From Agreia sp. Leaf210 (GTDB lineage Bacteria > Actinomycetota > Actinomycetes > Actinomycetales > Microbacteriaceae), in NCBI RefSeq assembly GCF_001421485.1, contig NZ_LMKK01000003.1, positions 62,001 to 126,000 on the forward strand: a stretch of 64,000 nucleotides of DNA. Direction: 5' to 3'. This document shows, one piece after another, positions 15,893 through 25,041 of the stretch. The notes beneath the pieces are model-generated. The model saw only the letters and a list, made by a program, of their open reading frames with translations, made no database searches and was not told where the DNA came from. Positions within the stretch are counted from its first letter, which is position 1; each line of letters opens with the position of its first letter. A program made the position numbers and the translations under genes.

Positions 15893-16367
15893 GCACGTCG
15901 TCGATCTGGCCCATGGCAAGGGTCATGCCCTCTTCCATGCCCATCTCGACCATCTTCTCGAGCTGGTCGATACTCACGAATCGACTCAGAGTGGTCATCC
16001 GAGTTCCTCCGTCGATCGACTCGAACGTCACCGTCGCCGTGACGGGCGCGATCGAGTCGTCGGGTTCGCCGTTCTCGTCTGCGAAACCGTCATCGAATTC
16101 GAGGCGAGCGGGAGCCTCGACCGCGGTGATCAGCCACCATCCGCCCGCCTTCGTGCCATCGGGCCCCGTCATGACATACGCCGAGCGCGAGCCCACCGAC
16201 AGCTCATGATGCGTGAACGTGGCCGGCCAGGTGGGCGGCCCCCACCAGCGCTCGAGCTGGCGCGGGTCCTCCCAGACCTGCCAGACCCGTTCGACGTCGG
16301 CCGAGAACTCGGCGACGAAGGTGAGGGTGAGTGCGTCGGTGTCCTTCTCAACGCTGATGACGGTCAT
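15882..16367 (-). CDS. SRPBCC (AHSA1/START-like) domain protein
   Basis: The 161-residue protein shows the AHSA1 pattern: FSADVERVWQVWEDPRQLERWWGPPTWPATF near 20-50, GPDG near 70, and a late amphipathic helix (QLEKMVEMGMEEGMTLAMGQIDDVL). The fold makes a hydrophobic pocket for small ligands, and the substrate is unknown. It overlaps the upstream ArsR gene by 4 nt (ATGA), a very common pairing in which the ArsR protein controls the SRPBCC gene. It overlaps the end of the nitrate reductase flavoprotein gene on the other strand. Confidence 0.85.
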   Translation of the reverse strand: MTVISVEKDTDALTLTFVAEFSADVERVWQVWEDPRQLERWWGPPTWPATFTHHELSVGSRSAYVMTGPDGTKAGGWWLITAVEAPARLEFDDGFADENGEPDDSIAPVTATVTFESIDGGTRMTTLSRFVSIDQLEKMVEMGMEEGMTLAMGQIDDVLRA

Positions 16368-16714
16368 GACTTCTCCTTGGCGGTGTCTTCGGCGAGTATC
16401 TCGTCGATGCGGAGGGCGCGTTGCGCCCAGATCTGCTCGTAGGCCTGCAGCAATGTGGTCGCCTGGCCGATGGTCTCGATGCGGCTGTGCACGAGCTGCT
16501 CGCGACCGCGCCGTTGTTTCGTGACGAGAAGGGCGCGCTCGAGCACCTGCACGTGCTTCTGCACGGCAGCGAAGCTCATGTCGTAGCGCTCGGCGAGAGC
16601 GGTCACCGAATGCTCGGACGTGAGCACGCGGCTCACGATGTCGCGCCTGGTCGCATCCGCCAGGGCCTGGAAGATGCGATCGATCTCGGAATCCGTCAGT
16701 TCAGATACAACCAT
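16364..16714 (-). CDS. ArsR-family winged-helix transcriptional regulator
   Basis: The 116-residue protein has the ArsR winged helix: IFQALADATRRDIVSRVLTSEHSVTALAERYDMSFAAVQKHVQVLERALLVTKQRRGRE, read in pieces across residues 14-72. No metal-binding ELCVCDL-type motif is present, so metal sensing is unlikely. The first gene of an ATGA-coupled pair with the SRPBCC protein, it probably represses itself. Its ATG lies inside a perfect palindrome and directly behind a good promoter, so the mRNA looks leaderless. Confidence 0.9.
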   Translation of the reverse strand: MVVSELTDSEIDRIFQALADATRRDIVSRVLTSEHSVTALAERYDMSFAAVQKHVQVLERALLVTKQRRGREQLVHSRIETIGQATTLLQAYEQIWAQRALRIDEILAEDTAKEKS

Positions 16715-16723
16715 TTGGTTGTA
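16706..16723. promoter_or_regulatory. Palindromic operator over the arsR start codon
   Basis: TACAACCA-TT-TGGTTGTA is a perfect 8+2+8 palindrome that contains the arsR start codon (16712-16714) and touches the -10 box. A protein bound here would block a leaderless start. ArsR autorepression is the likely use. Confidence 0.6.
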
Positions 16724-16751
16724 CGTTACCGCGCGTTCGACGCCGAATCAA
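16723..16751 (-). promoter_or_regulatory. arsR promoter: TTGATT, 17 bp, TAACGT
   Basis: On the minus strand the -35 TTGATT (16751-16746) and -10 TAACGT (16728-16723) are separated by exactly 17 bp. The -10 ends 8 nt before the ATG, so the transcript should begin at or next to the start codon. The region runs almost to the convergent side of the PBP gene end at 16766. Confidence 0.6.
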
Positions 16752-16765
16752 GAGATCCAGCCTCT

Positions 16766-19078
16766 CTAATTGCCGCCGACGCCGGGCACGATTCCGGTGT
16801 TGTCCTCGTCGCCGCGGCCGTCGGTCCCGTCTTCTCCGGCCGGGGGCGCCACAGTTGCGCCGGGCGTCGGTGCGACGCCGGGGGCGTTCTGCGAGGGCGC
16901 CGGCGTGGGCGTCGCCGTCGGAGAATCGGTGGGCGCATCGGAACTCGATCCGGAGCCCGAACTCGATCCCGATCCGTAGACGAGGGAGTCCTCGGGGTCA
17001 GGGAAGTCCGCCGCAGCGGGCAGCGTCTCGTCGTTCGCCGTCATCACGGATTTCCAGATGCGGTGGCGCACGCTGTACCCGGAGTACCCGTTCGTCTCGA
17101 CGTCGGTCATCGAGACGTCTCCCGACACGTTGCCCACCCAGACAGCCGTGGCCGCCCTCGTGCTGGCCCCGATCATCCAGGTGTCTTTCTCGTTGTCGGT
17201 CGTTCCCGTCTTACCGATGTGCTCGACATCGTCGTAGGGATTCGACGCCGTGGCGGTTCCGCTCTGGATCGGGCCTTTCATCGCGTAAGCGAGGGTGGCG
17301 GCCACCTTCGGGTCGAGAGCCTGCGCGCACCCGGCCTGGGGCGGCTGCAGTTCCGCACCCGTCGCATCCACGATACGGTCGATGGCGATCGGCTTGCAGT
17401 AGACACCGTTCGCGGCGATTCCGGCATAGGCCGCCGCCATGGTCAGGGGCGCGATCGTCTGCGTGCCCAGGATGTCGGCGAGGTTCGAGCCGAGGTCACC
17501 GCCGTCTGCGCGGTGCACGCCGAGAGACTGGGCCGTGTTGCGGATCTGGCAGAGATCGAGCTTCTGGGCCATGGCGATGAACGCGTTGTTCACCGAGTCG
17601 GTGAGGGCGTTCTGCACGGTCACCGTTCCCGGCCGCGATCCGCTGTCGTTCTTGGGCGAATACGGGTCGCCGCTGATGTCGATGCACGAGTTCGTGAAAT
17701 TCGATCGATTGAACGTCTGAGGATTGCCGTTGATCCGCTCGCCGAGCGTGTGACCCTGCTTCAGCCACTCGGCGAGAGTGAAGACCTTGTACGTCGAGCC
17801 GACCTGGAAGCCGGTCGATCCGCCGTACCCCTGATCGGTGTTGTAGTTCAACGACGTGCTGCCGGGGTCGGCGGAATCGCCGGCCACGTACGTCTTGTTC
17901 TGCGCCATCGCGAGGATGCGCCCCGTTCCGGGTTCGACGGTGACGATCGTGGAGCCCAGGTCGAGTTCGTCGCTCGAGGCCGGGATGTACTTGGTCATCG
18001 TCTCGTTGGCGTTGGCTTGGAGCGCGGAGTTGAGAGTCGTGTAGATCTGGAACCCGCCCGTCTTGAAGTTCGACCAGCGCTCGTCGGCTGTTGCGCCGAA
18101 GGTGGGGTCGTTCTTGACGATCCAGGTCACGTAGTCGCAGAAATACGCGGCCCCGTTCGCCGCGGTCTGGCATCCCGTCGACGGCTCGGTGATCACGGGG
18201 GTCACGGGCGTGGCGACGGCCTCGTCGTGCTGTGCCTGGGTGATCGTGTGGTGCTTGAGCATCGACGCGAGAACGTCGACGTCGCGCCGCGCCTTATTGG
18301 CCTCGATGTTGTCGGGCTCGTCGATGCGCAGCCCGTTCGGCTCGTTCACCGTCGCGATGAGGCTGGCTGCCTGGGCAACCGTCAATTGAGCTGCGGTCGT
18401 TCCGTAGTAGTAGTTCGCCGCGGCCTCGATGCCGTAGACGGAGCCGCCGAAGTTCGCGATGTTCAGGTAGCCGAGCAGGATCTCGTCTTTGCTGTACTTC
18501 TTCTCCAGGCCGATCGCCAGACGCATCTCGGACAGCTTGCGATCGAGCGACGTGTCGGTCGCCTCGGCGTAGGCCTTCTCCCTGTCGGTCTCGTTGTCGA
18601 GCGCTTCAGCCCGCTGCACGAGGATGTTCTTCACGTACTGCATCGTGATGGTCGATGCGCCGCTCTCGACTCCGCCAGACGTGACGTTCTTGAGAGCAGC
18701 CCGGAGCGTCGATGTCAGGTCGACGCCGTTGTGCTCGTAGAAGCGCGGATCCTCGGTGGACACGACGGCGTCTTTCACCGCGGGGGCGATCTCGTCCCAG
18801 CCCACCTCTTGCCGGTTCTGGTCGAAGACCGTGGCCAGAAGGGTGTTCGAGCCGTCGGGGTTCGTCGAGTAGATCTCGGACTTCTGCGCGAGCGCACCGA
18901 TGTCGAGGGTCGAGGGCAGATCCTCGAAGAGGCCGACCGAGCGTGAGACGGATGCGCTGGTGAGAGAGACCGCAGGAACGGCGAGCGCGGTGACGAGGAC
19001 GCCGGCGACGACACTCGCACCGAGGAGCTTCAACCAGGGCTTCGCCGCAGACATAAGACGTGACGAGGAATCAGGCAT
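16766..19078 (-). CDS. Class A penicillin-binding protein (glycosyltransferase GT51 plus transpeptidase)
   Basis: The 770-residue bitopic membrane protein has a TM anchor near 18-40. A GT51 domain follows (STEDPRFYEHNGVD near 107-120, with the catalytic Glu; ASTITMQYVKN; KDEILLGYLNIANFGGSVYGIEAAA). The transpeptidase domain has active Ser in STYK near 429, SVNN near 496 and KTGTT near 622. It polymerises and cross-links peptidoglycan outside the membrane. Residues 700-770 are a Ser/Pro/Thr/Gly-rich tail with no PASTA domain. A TATCCT box 8 nt before the ATG supports this start; an alternative ATG lies eight codons in. PonA-like naming is reasonable but not specific. Confidence 0.93.
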   Translation of the reverse strand: MPDSSSRLMSAAKPWLKLLGASVVAGVLVTALAVPAVSLTSASVSRSVGLFEDLPSTLDIGALAQKSEIYSTNPDGSNTLLATVFDQNRQEVGWDEIAPAVKDAVVSTEDPRFYEHNGVDLTSTLRAALKNVTSGGVESGASTITMQYVKNILVQRAEALDNETDREKAYAEATDTSLDRKLSEMRLAIGLEKKYSKDEILLGYLNIANFGGSVYGIEAAANYYYGTTAAQLTVAQAASLIATVNEPNGLRIDEPDNIEANKARRDVDVLASMLKHHTITQAQHDEAVATPVTPVITEPSTGCQTAANGAAYFCDYVTWIVKNDPTFGATADERWSNFKTGGFQIYTTLNSALQANANETMTKYIPASSDELDLGSTIVTVEPGTGRILAMAQNKTYVAGDSADPGSTSLNYNTDQGYGGSTGFQVGSTYKVFTLAEWLKQGHTLGERINGNPQTFNRSNFTNSCIDISGDPYSPKNDSGSRPGTVTVQNALTDSVNNAFIAMAQKLDLCQIRNTAQSLGVHRADGGDLGSNLADILGTQTIAPLTMAAAYAGIAANGVYCKPIAIDRIVDATGAELQPPQAGCAQALDPKVAATLAYAMKGPIQSGTATASNPYDDVEHIGKTGTTDNEKDTWMIGASTRAATAVWVGNVSGDVSMTDVETNGYSGYSVRHRIWKSVMTANDETLPAAADFPDPEDSLVYGSGSSSGSGSSSDAPTDSPTATPTPAPSQNAPGVAPTPGATVAPPAGEDGTDGRGDEDNTGIVPGVGGN

Positions 19079-19086
19079 AACAGTTG

Positions 19087-19092
19087 AGGATA
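19087..19092 (-). promoter_or_regulatory. Candidate -10 (TATCCT) for a leaderless PBP mRNA
   Basis: TATCCT ends 8 nt before the ATG at 19078 on the minus strand and fits TANNNT. No convincing -35 is seen. Confidence 0.4.
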
Positions 19093-19187
19093 CGTTCGCG
19101 CACCTCCGAAGCGGCTGAATCGAGCCCGAGCGTCACACGAGGACACAGAAGTTCCCTGCGCGGCCGCAGAGAGTAAGGCTTGTGCAC

Positions 19188-19760
19188 ATGACACTGCACT
19201 CTTCCGCTCGCGGCCCACAGCAGACCGGTTCCGTCGATTCGATCGCCGAGCACTCGGGGCTCGACGCCGACTCCTTCAAAGCCGTGTTCCGCAATCACCC
19301 CGCCGGTGTCGCCGTGATCACCGCGGACGCCGGAAACGGGCCGGTGGGCCTCACAGCCACGTCGGTCTTCTCTGTCAGTGCACAACCGCCGTTGCTGGTC
19401 TTCTCCGTGTCAGGACAGTCCTCGAGCGCTCCGACGATCCTGGCCGCCGACACGGTGGTCGTGCATCTCCTCGGCTCTGAACAGCTCGACCTCGCAACCC
19501 TCTGCGCCACGAGCGGCATAGATCGCTTCGCCGACACGTCGATCTGGGACCGGCTCATCACCGGGGAGCCCTACTTTCCGTCGGCACAGTCGTGGATCCG
19601 CGGCAAGGTCATCGAACGCATGGATGCCGGTGGCTCGACCGTGATCGCCATCCACGCCCTGCAGGCGGGCATCTCGGACGACGTCGACTCGGGGGAGCCC
19701 CTCGTCTATCACAACCGCACGTGGCACCGGCTGGGTGAGCACTCCCGCATCGACGCGTGA
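19188..19760 (+). CDS. Flavin reductase-like (FMN-binding split barrel) protein
   Basis: The 190-residue protein matches the flavin reductase family: FKAVFRNHPAGVAVITADAG near 30-50, PVGLTATSVFSVSAQPPLLVFSVS near 54-78, a short F...PY.P segment, and YHNRTWHRLG at the end. Members reduce FMN/FAD with NAD(P)H for a partner monooxygenase, or act as FMN-binding proteins. No monooxygenase is adjacent. The ATG at 19188 has AAGG nine bases upstream and is preferred to GTG 19182. It is divergent from the PBP gene and 78 bp ahead of lpdA. Confidence 0.8.
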   Translation: MTLHSSARGPQQTGSVDSIAEHSGLDADSFKAVFRNHPAGVAVITADAGNGPVGLTATSVFSVSAQPPLLVFSVSGQSSSAPTILAADTVVVHLLGSEQLDLATLCATSGIDRFADTSIWDRLITGEPYFPSAQSWIRGKVIERMDAGGSTVIAIHALQAGISDDVDSGEPLVYHNRTWHRLGEHSRIDA

Positions 19761-19838
19761 ACGGCCGACTTCCTCGCCAGTGCGAATAGAGTTGAACGAG
19801 AAAGACCTCGTGCAAACCGAAGGAAGTCCTAAAACATA

Positions 19839-21239
19839 ATGAGCGCTCACTACAACCTCGTCGTTCTGGGAGCCGGCCCCGGTGGCTATGTCGCTGCCAT
19901 CCGTGCCGCGCAGCTCGGGCTCAGCGTCGCCGTCGTCGAAGAGAAGTACTGGGGCGGTGTCTGCCTCAACGTGGGCTGCATCCCCTCTAAGGCCCTGCTC
20001 CGCAACGCCGAGCTGGCCAACATCTTCGCGACGCAGTCGAAGGAGTTCGGCATCTCGGGAGATGTCTCGTTCGACTTCGGCGCCGCGTTCGACCGCAGTC
20101 GCAAGGTGGCCGAGGGGCGCGTCAAGGGCGTGCACTTCTTGATGAAGAAGAACAAGATCACCGAGTACGACGGTCGCGGCTCGTTCAATGACAGCCACTC
20201 GATGACGGTGGCCAAGTCAGACGGCACCGCCGAGCAGATCACTTTCGACAACGCGATCATCGCCACCGGCTCGTTCGTGCGACTCCTTCCCGGCGTGACC
20301 CTCAGCGACAACGTCGTCACCTACGAGAGCCAGATCCTCACGAGGGAGCTGCCGAAGTCGATGGTCATCGTCGGCGCCGGTGCCATCGGCATGGAATTCG
20401 CCTACATCCTGCGCAACTACGGCGTCGAGATCACGATCATCGAGTTCCTCGACCGCGCGCTCCCGAACGAAGACGCCGATGTGTCGAAGGAGATCGCGAA
20501 GCAGTACAAGAAGCTCGGTGTCACGCTGCTCACCTCGACCAAGGTCGAGAGCATCGTCGACAACGGCTCCTCCGTCGCCGTTTCCTACACGGCCAAGGAC
20601 GGCACCAAGGGTTCGATGGAGGTCGACAAGGTCATGATGTCGATCGGGTTCGCACCGCGTGTCGAGGGCTTCGGGCTCGACAAGACCGGCGTGCAGCTCA
20701 CCGAACGCGGAGCGATCGCGATCGACGACCACATGCGCACCAACGTTCCCAACATCTACGCCATCGGCGATGTCACGGCGAAGCTGCAGCTCGCGCACGT
20801 GGCCGAGGCCCAGGGAGTCGTCGCCGCTGAGACCATGGCAGGAGCGGAGACCCAGACGCTGGGCGACTACCGCAACATGCCGCGGGCCACGTTCTGCCAG
20901 CCGCAGGTGGCGAGCTTCGGCCTCACGGAGCAGCAGGCGCGCGACGAGGGCCACGACGTGCTCGTCTCGACCTTCCCGATGACGGCCAACGGCAAGGCAC
21001 ACGGTCTCGGGGAGCCCGCCGGTTTCGTCAAGCTGGTCGCCGACGCCAGGTACGGCGAGTTGCTGGGTGGCCACATGGTCGGTCACGACGTGTCCGAGCT
21101 TCTGCCCGAGCTCACGCTTGCTCAGATGTGGGATCTGACCGCGACGGAGCTGGCGCGGAACGTGCACACGCACCCGACCCTGAGCGAGGCCCTGCAGGAG
21201 GCCTTCCACGGCCTCAAGGGGCACATGATCAACCTGTAA
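19839..21239 (+). CDS. lpdA: Dihydrolipoyl dehydrogenase (E3)
   Basis: The 466-residue FAD enzyme reoxidises dihydrolipoamide in the 2-oxoacid dehydrogenase and glycine cleavage complexes. Seen: FAD motif [20 protein letters not shown] near 8-27, redox-active disulfide [10 protein letters not shown] near 43-52, NAD motif [18 protein letters not shown] near 179-196, FAD-closing [17 protein letters not shown] near 305, and the active-site His-Glu region [13 protein letters not shown] near 445. GAAGGA lies upstream with a TAGAGT box before it. The gene stands alone and is followed by a strong hairpin. Length and motifs are typical. Confidence 0.95.
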   Translation: MSAHYNLVVLGAGPGGYVAAIRAAQLGLSVAVVEEKYWGGVCLNVGCIPSKALLRNAELANIFATQSKEFGISGDVSFDFGAAFDRSRKVAEGRVKGVHFLMKKNKITEYDGRGSFNDSHSMTVAKSDGTAEQITFDNAIIATGSFVRLLPGVTLSDNVVTYESQILTRELPKSMVIVGAGAIGMEFAYILRNYGVEITIIEFLDRALPNEDADVSKEIAKQYKKLGVTLLTSTKVESIVDNGSSVAVSYTAKDGTKGSMEVDKVMMSIGFAPRVEGFGLDKTGVQLTERGAIAIDDHMRTNVPNIYAIGDVTAKLQLAHVAEAQGVVAAETMAGAETQTLGDYRNMPRATFCQPQVASFGLTEQQARDEGHDVLVSTFPMTANGKAHGLGEPAGFVKLVADARYGELLGGHMVGHDVSELLPELTLAQMWDLTATELARNVHTHPTLSEALQEAFHGLKGHMINL

Positions 21240-21247
21240 GACGGGTC

Positions 21248-21272
21248 GGCACGGGCGCTAGATGCCCGTGCC
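21248..21272. terminator. Bidirectional hairpin between lpdA and the dNTPase gene
   Basis: GGCACGGGC (21248-21256) and GCCCGTGCC (21264-21272) form a perfect 9-bp stem with a 7-nt loop. The loop contains the stop codon of the minus-strand dNTPase gene. There is no strong U-tract, so it is an I-shaped terminator or RNA-stabilising hairpin serving both genes. Confidence 0.65.
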
Positions 21273-22823
21273 GCCCTCCCACAGGTGCTCCGAGGTGCCG
21301 CTGATCAACGAGGCCACGCTCATCGCCTGGCTGTCGGTCAGCGAGGCGATGTAGTCGACGATGCCGCGGCCTCGACCTCGCGCGATGAGGCTCTCGTCGT
21401 CGGTCGTGCCGCGCAGCAGCTCAGGCGTGTCGGATCGAAGTCTGAAGTAGCCCGCCGTCGCCACCTGTACGAGTTCGACCAGCCGACGCGGGGCGCGTGC
21501 GGCGTCGTCTTCGTCGGAGAGCCAGGCCCGGAATCCCTCGACCAGGGTCTCGAGCACTCGGCCCTGACCGCGTTGGTAGGTGGCGAGGTCGGGACGTTCG
21601 AGCACGAAGCGAGTGTGCACGAACTTGAGCACGACGACGTCGTGCCACGCCTGCTGGCCGAGTCGCACGTGGGCGCTTCTCACATGCGGGGTGCGATCGA
21701 CGACGATGGAGCGCTGGAGCCTGTTGATCCAGCTGCGAGTGAACGACGAGATCGCCCTCTCGGCTCCCATAGAGCCGTCGAACGGCACCGACAGCAGGCC
21801 GTCGCCCAGGTCTTCGCTGACTCTCTGCACGGCGGCCCTGAATGCGTCGTCCGATGCGATCCACGCATCTCGGGCGTGGATGCGTCGCCTCACCAGCTCG
21901 AGCGCGTGCCCCGGTGTGCGAGCGCTCGCTTCGAGCGCCTGTTCGTCGAGCCTGGACAGCGCGGTCTGGTCGCGCAGCCAGCTGCGCAATTCGGCCGAGA
22001 CCGACGCCTGCTGCAGAACGCCCGCCCGATAGAAGTCGTCGAGATCGTGGATCGAGTAGGCGATGTCGTCGGCGATGTCCATGACCGAGCATTCGACGGT
22101 CTGGCGCCACTCGCCGATGTTCGGGAAGGCTCTCTGCGCCTCGCGAAGCTCCTCGACATCGAGCGTGTAGGCCGAGAACTTGTCGGCGCCTCCGTTGCGT
22201 TGGGAGCCCACGCCGCGCGGCATGCCGTCGGGCATGTCGGTGCGCACGCGCGACTGCCAATCTGCGCGCAGCCACGGGTACTTGAGCACACCCGCGCGCA
22301 CCGCGGCCGTGAGATTGAGGCCCTGCTCGGTCGCGTCGCAGGCGTCGAGCTCGGTGAGGATGCGGAACGTCTGCGCGTTGCCTTCGAAGCCCTCAGACAG
22401 GCCCAGGCGTTCGCGGGCGAGTCGATCGAGCACCTGTTCGCCGAGGTGACCGAACGGCGGATGCCCCAGGTCGTGAGCGCTGGCGGCCGCCTGCACGACG
22501 ACGGGGTCGCACCCACCGAGCTCGCGCACGAGAGCCCCGGTGTCGCCTCGGTCTTGCTCGAGCATCACCGCGATGGACCGTGCAACGGCGGTGACCTTGA
22601 CGGAATGGGTGAGTCGATTGTGGATGACGGGGCCCGCCCCCGCCTGCGAGATGACCTGAGTGACGGCCGACAGACGGGAGAAGTACGGCGAGAATCGGAT
22701 GCGCTCGAGGTCGACCCTGAAGTCGGGCTGCGGTTCGATGCGTTCGATGTCGTCGAGCTGCTCCGGGATGCGACGCCTGATGCGCGCCTCGGAGGTGTTC
22801 TGCAGTGCGTCAGCGGTGCTCAT
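21258..22823 (-). CDS. dgt: dGTPase-like HD-domain deoxynucleotide triphosphohydrolase
   Basis: The 521-residue protein has the dGTPase/HD pattern: RFSPYFSRLSAVTQVI, then NRLTHSVKVTAVARSIA near 68-84, HDLGHPPFGHLGEQVLD near 117-133, and MDIADDIAYSIHDLDDFYR near 250. The last two supply the HD metal ligands. Such enzymes cleave dNTPs to deoxynucleoside and triphosphate, lowering dNTP pools. It follows the RecQ-type gene by 10 bp on the same strand, so both are probably one transcript. The last codons lie inside the terminator stem. Confidence 0.9.
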   Translation of the reverse strand: MSTADALQNTSEARIRRRIPEQLDDIERIEPQPDFRVDLERIRFSPYFSRLSAVTQVISQAGAGPVIHNRLTHSVKVTAVARSIAVMLEQDRGDTGALVRELGGCDPVVVQAAASAHDLGHPPFGHLGEQVLDRLARERLGLSEGFEGNAQTFRILTELDACDATEQGLNLTAAVRAGVLKYPWLRADWQSRVRTDMPDGMPRGVGSQRNGGADKFSAYTLDVEELREAQRAFPNIGEWRQTVECSVMDIADDIAYSIHDLDDFYRAGVLQQASVSAELRSWLRDQTALSRLDEQALEASARTPGHALELVRRRIHARDAWIASDDAFRAAVQRVSEDLGDGLLSVPFDGSMGAERAISSFTRSWINRLQRSIVVDRTPHVRSAHVRLGQQAWHDVVVLKFVHTRFVLERPDLATYQRGQGRVLETLVEGFRAWLSDEDDAARAPRRLVELVQVATAGYFRLRSDTPELLRGTTDDESLIARGRGRGIVDYIASLTDSQAMSVASLISGTSEHLWEGGTGI

Positions 22824-22833
22824 CTGTTCGAGA

Positions 22834-24963
22834 TTACATCTGCAGAGCGAGGGCGAAGGGCAGAACCGGCCCCGAGCCGTGCCGTCGAAGTTCGCGCCCG
22901 GCGACCGTCAGCGTCCAGCGGCTGTCGACGAGGTCGTCGACAAGCAATACCGGGCTGCCGGCGAGAGACTCGAGTCGCGACGCCATCTGCTCGGAGACCT
23001 CGAACCGCTGCCACACCGACGAGAGGCGGTACACACTGTTTCCGCCCGGAGCTCCCTCGGGGCCCGCGCCGACGAGCTCGAGTGAACCGAGATGCGGGAG
23101 CCGGCCCAGCTCGGACAGGCCCTGAGCGATCGAGTGCACGAGTGCGGGCCGACGCCTGGAGGGCATGCTCACGATGGCGGCGGGTCGCTCGCTCCACCGC
23201 CACTCGCCCAGGACCTTCGCGCAGGCCTGGATCAGCGCCGCGCTTGCGGCCTCGTCCGGGGCTCCCGCGGCGAATAGTTGCCGCAGCGTACCTCCCCACC
23301 CCAGATCGGTGAGCCTGGCCAATGCACGGCCCGGCTCGACGCGCTCGTCGAGGGCAATGCGCCCCTTCGCCGCCACTCCGCGCTCCGATGCGCCCGTCGG
23401 CCATTGGGTGCGGGGCTCGATGACCGCGCCGACCCTTTGGAGCGCCGTCTCCGCCGTGGCCTGGTCGCCCGTGGACACGGAAGTGTCGTACCACGCCGTG
23501 GTGCACCTGTCGCAGCGGCCGCAGGGTGCCGCGGTCGGGTCGTCGAGGGCTCGCTGCAGAAACTCCATGCGGCACCCTGTGGTGGTCTCGTAGTCGAGCA
23601 TCGACTGCTGTTCGGCCACGCGCTCCGCAGCGATGCGCTCGTAGCGTTCGGCGTCGTAGACCCAGGGCCTGCCGGTCGATCGCCACCCGCCCTGAACCTT
23701 CGATACGGCACCGTCAACGTCGAGGACCTTGAGCAGGAGTTCGAGCGGAGTTCGGCGCAGGTCGACCAGTGCCTCGAGCGCGGGCGTCGACAGGGGGCCG
23801 GATGCGGCGTCGAGGGCGTCGAGAACCGCGCGGGCCCTCCGATCGTCGGGCATGGATGCCGTGGCGAAGTAATGCCAGATCTCAGGGTCTTCTCTGCCCG
23901 GCAGAAGCAGAACGTCTGCGTTGTCGGTGGCGCGCCCGGCCCGCCCGACCTGCTGGTAGTAGGCCACGGGAGACGACGGTGCTCCGAGATGGATCACGAA
24001 ACCGAGGTCGGGCTTGTCGAATCCCATGCCGAGTGCGCTCGTGGCGACGAGGGCCTTGACCTCGTTGTTCTTGAGCTTCGCCTCTGCCGCCTCGCGGTCG
24101 GCAGGATCGGTGCGGCCGGTGTAGGCCAGCACCTCGTGGCCAGCCTCGCGAAGCAGACGAGCCGTGTCTTCGGCTGCAGAGACGGTGAGCGCGTAGATGA
24201 TTCCGCTGCCCTGCATCTCGCCGAGGTGGGTCAGCAGCCAGCCGAGACGCGCTTTCGAGTCGGGCAGCCGGAGTGCTCCGAGTCGCAGCGATGCACGCGC
24301 GAGCGGGCCCCGGATAGTGACCACGGTATTCGCCTGCGGCCCGTGTGTGTCGACGCTGAGCTGCTCTGCCACGTCGGCCACCACCCGGGAGTTCGCGGTC
24401 GCCGTGGTCGCGAGAACCGGTACGCCCGAGGGAAGCTCCGCGATGAGGGTGCGCAGGCGTCGATAGTCGGGGCGGAAATCGTGACCCCAGTCTGAGATGC
24501 AGTGCGCCTCGTCGACGACGAGAAGGCCCGTGCGACGCACGAGTTCGGGCAGCTGTTCGTCGCGAAAGCGGGGATTATTGAGTCGTTCGGGCGAGACGAG
24601 CAGCACATCGATCTCGTTGCGTGCGAGACGCTCCTTGATCGACTCCCAATCGTGGGTGTTGGCCGAGTTGAGGCTCGCGGCGGTGACACCCGCGCGTGCT
24701 GCCGCGGCCACCTGATCGCGCATCAGTGCGAGCAGGGGTGACACGAGGATCGTGGGCCCCGCGCCTCTCTGGCGCAGAAGGAGGGTGGCGATGAAGTAGA
24801 CCGCGGACTTGCCCCACCCGGTGCGCTGCACGACGAGTGCGCGACTGCGGTCGGTGACCAGGGCGTCGATGGCCTCGCGTTGCCCGTCGTGGAACTCGGC
24901 GTCGGGGCGGCCGACGAGGGAGCGCAGGATGTCGGTCGCGGTCTGCTGCAGTTGCACGGTCAT
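22834..24963 (-). CDS. RecQ-family DNA helicase with C-terminal phosphoribosyltransferase-like domain
   Basis: The 709-residue protein has a RecQ helicase core: Walker A variant GWGKS at 49-53, DEAH in VVDEAHCISDWGHDFRPDYRRL near 150, ATSALGMGFDKPDLGFVIH, and YYQQVGRAGRA. A cysteine cluster follows (CRMEF and CGRCDRC), likely the RecQ zinc site. There is no HRDC domain. Instead the last 130 residues end in VLLVDDLVDSRWTLTVAGRELRRHG, a PRPP-loop-like type I phosphoribosyltransferase signature. It unwinds DNA 3'-5'; the role of the extra domain is unknown. The start at 24963 is favoured because the helicase begins just after it, but the ribosome site is weak. It is 10 bp ahead of the dNTPase gene. 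Confidence 0.88.
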   Translation of the reverse strand: MTVQLQQTATDILRSLVGRPDAEFHDGQREAIDALVTDRSRALVVQRTGWGKSAVYFIATLLLRQRGAGPTILVSPLLALMRDQVAAAARAGVTAASLNSANTHDWESIKERLARNEIDVLLVSPERLNNPRFRDEQLPELVRRTGLLVVDEAHCISDWGHDFRPDYRRLRTLIAELPSGVPVLATTATANSRVVADVAEQLSVDTHGPQANTVVTIRGPLARASLRLGALRLPDSKARLGWLLTHLGEMQGSGIIYALTVSAAEDTARLLREAGHEVLAYTGRTDPADREAAEAKLKNNEVKALVATSALGMGFDKPDLGFVIHLGAPSSPVAYYQQVGRAGRATDNADVLLLPGREDPEIWHYFATASMPDDRRARAVLDALDAASGPLSTPALEALVDLRRTPLELLLKVLDVDGAVSKVQGGWRSTGRPWVYDAERYERIAAERVAEQQSMLDYETTTGCRMEFLQRALDDPTAAPCGRCDRCTTAWYDTSVSTGDQATAETALQRVGAVIEPRTQWPTGASERGVAAKGRIALDERVEPGRALARLTDLGWGGTLRQLFAAGAPDEAASAALIQACAKVLGEWRWSERPAAIVSMPSRRRPALVHSIAQGLSELGRLPHLGSLELVGAGPEGAPGGNSVYRLSSVWQRFEVSEQMASRLESLAGSPVLLVDDLVDSRWTLTVAGRELRRHGSGPVLPFALALQM

Positions 24964-25028
24964 GACTCGAGCCTGCCATCCACCACCGACCCCGGCCGAC
25001 ACTCAGGCCGTTCTGGGGCGAGACGGGG

Positions 25029-25034
25029 TAGCCT
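25029..25034 (+). promoter_or_regulatory. Candidate -10 (TAGCCT) for leaderless crcB
   Basis: TAGCCT ends 7 nt before GTG 25042, supporting that start and a leaderless mRNA. No fluoride-riboswitch core is recognisable upstream. Confidence 0.4.
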
Positions 25035-25041
25035 CGCGCCT

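Noticed and set aside
24964-25041. Possible fluoride riboswitch before crcB
   Set aside because: The conserved crcB-motif core is not present, and the gene appears leaderless from GTG 25042.
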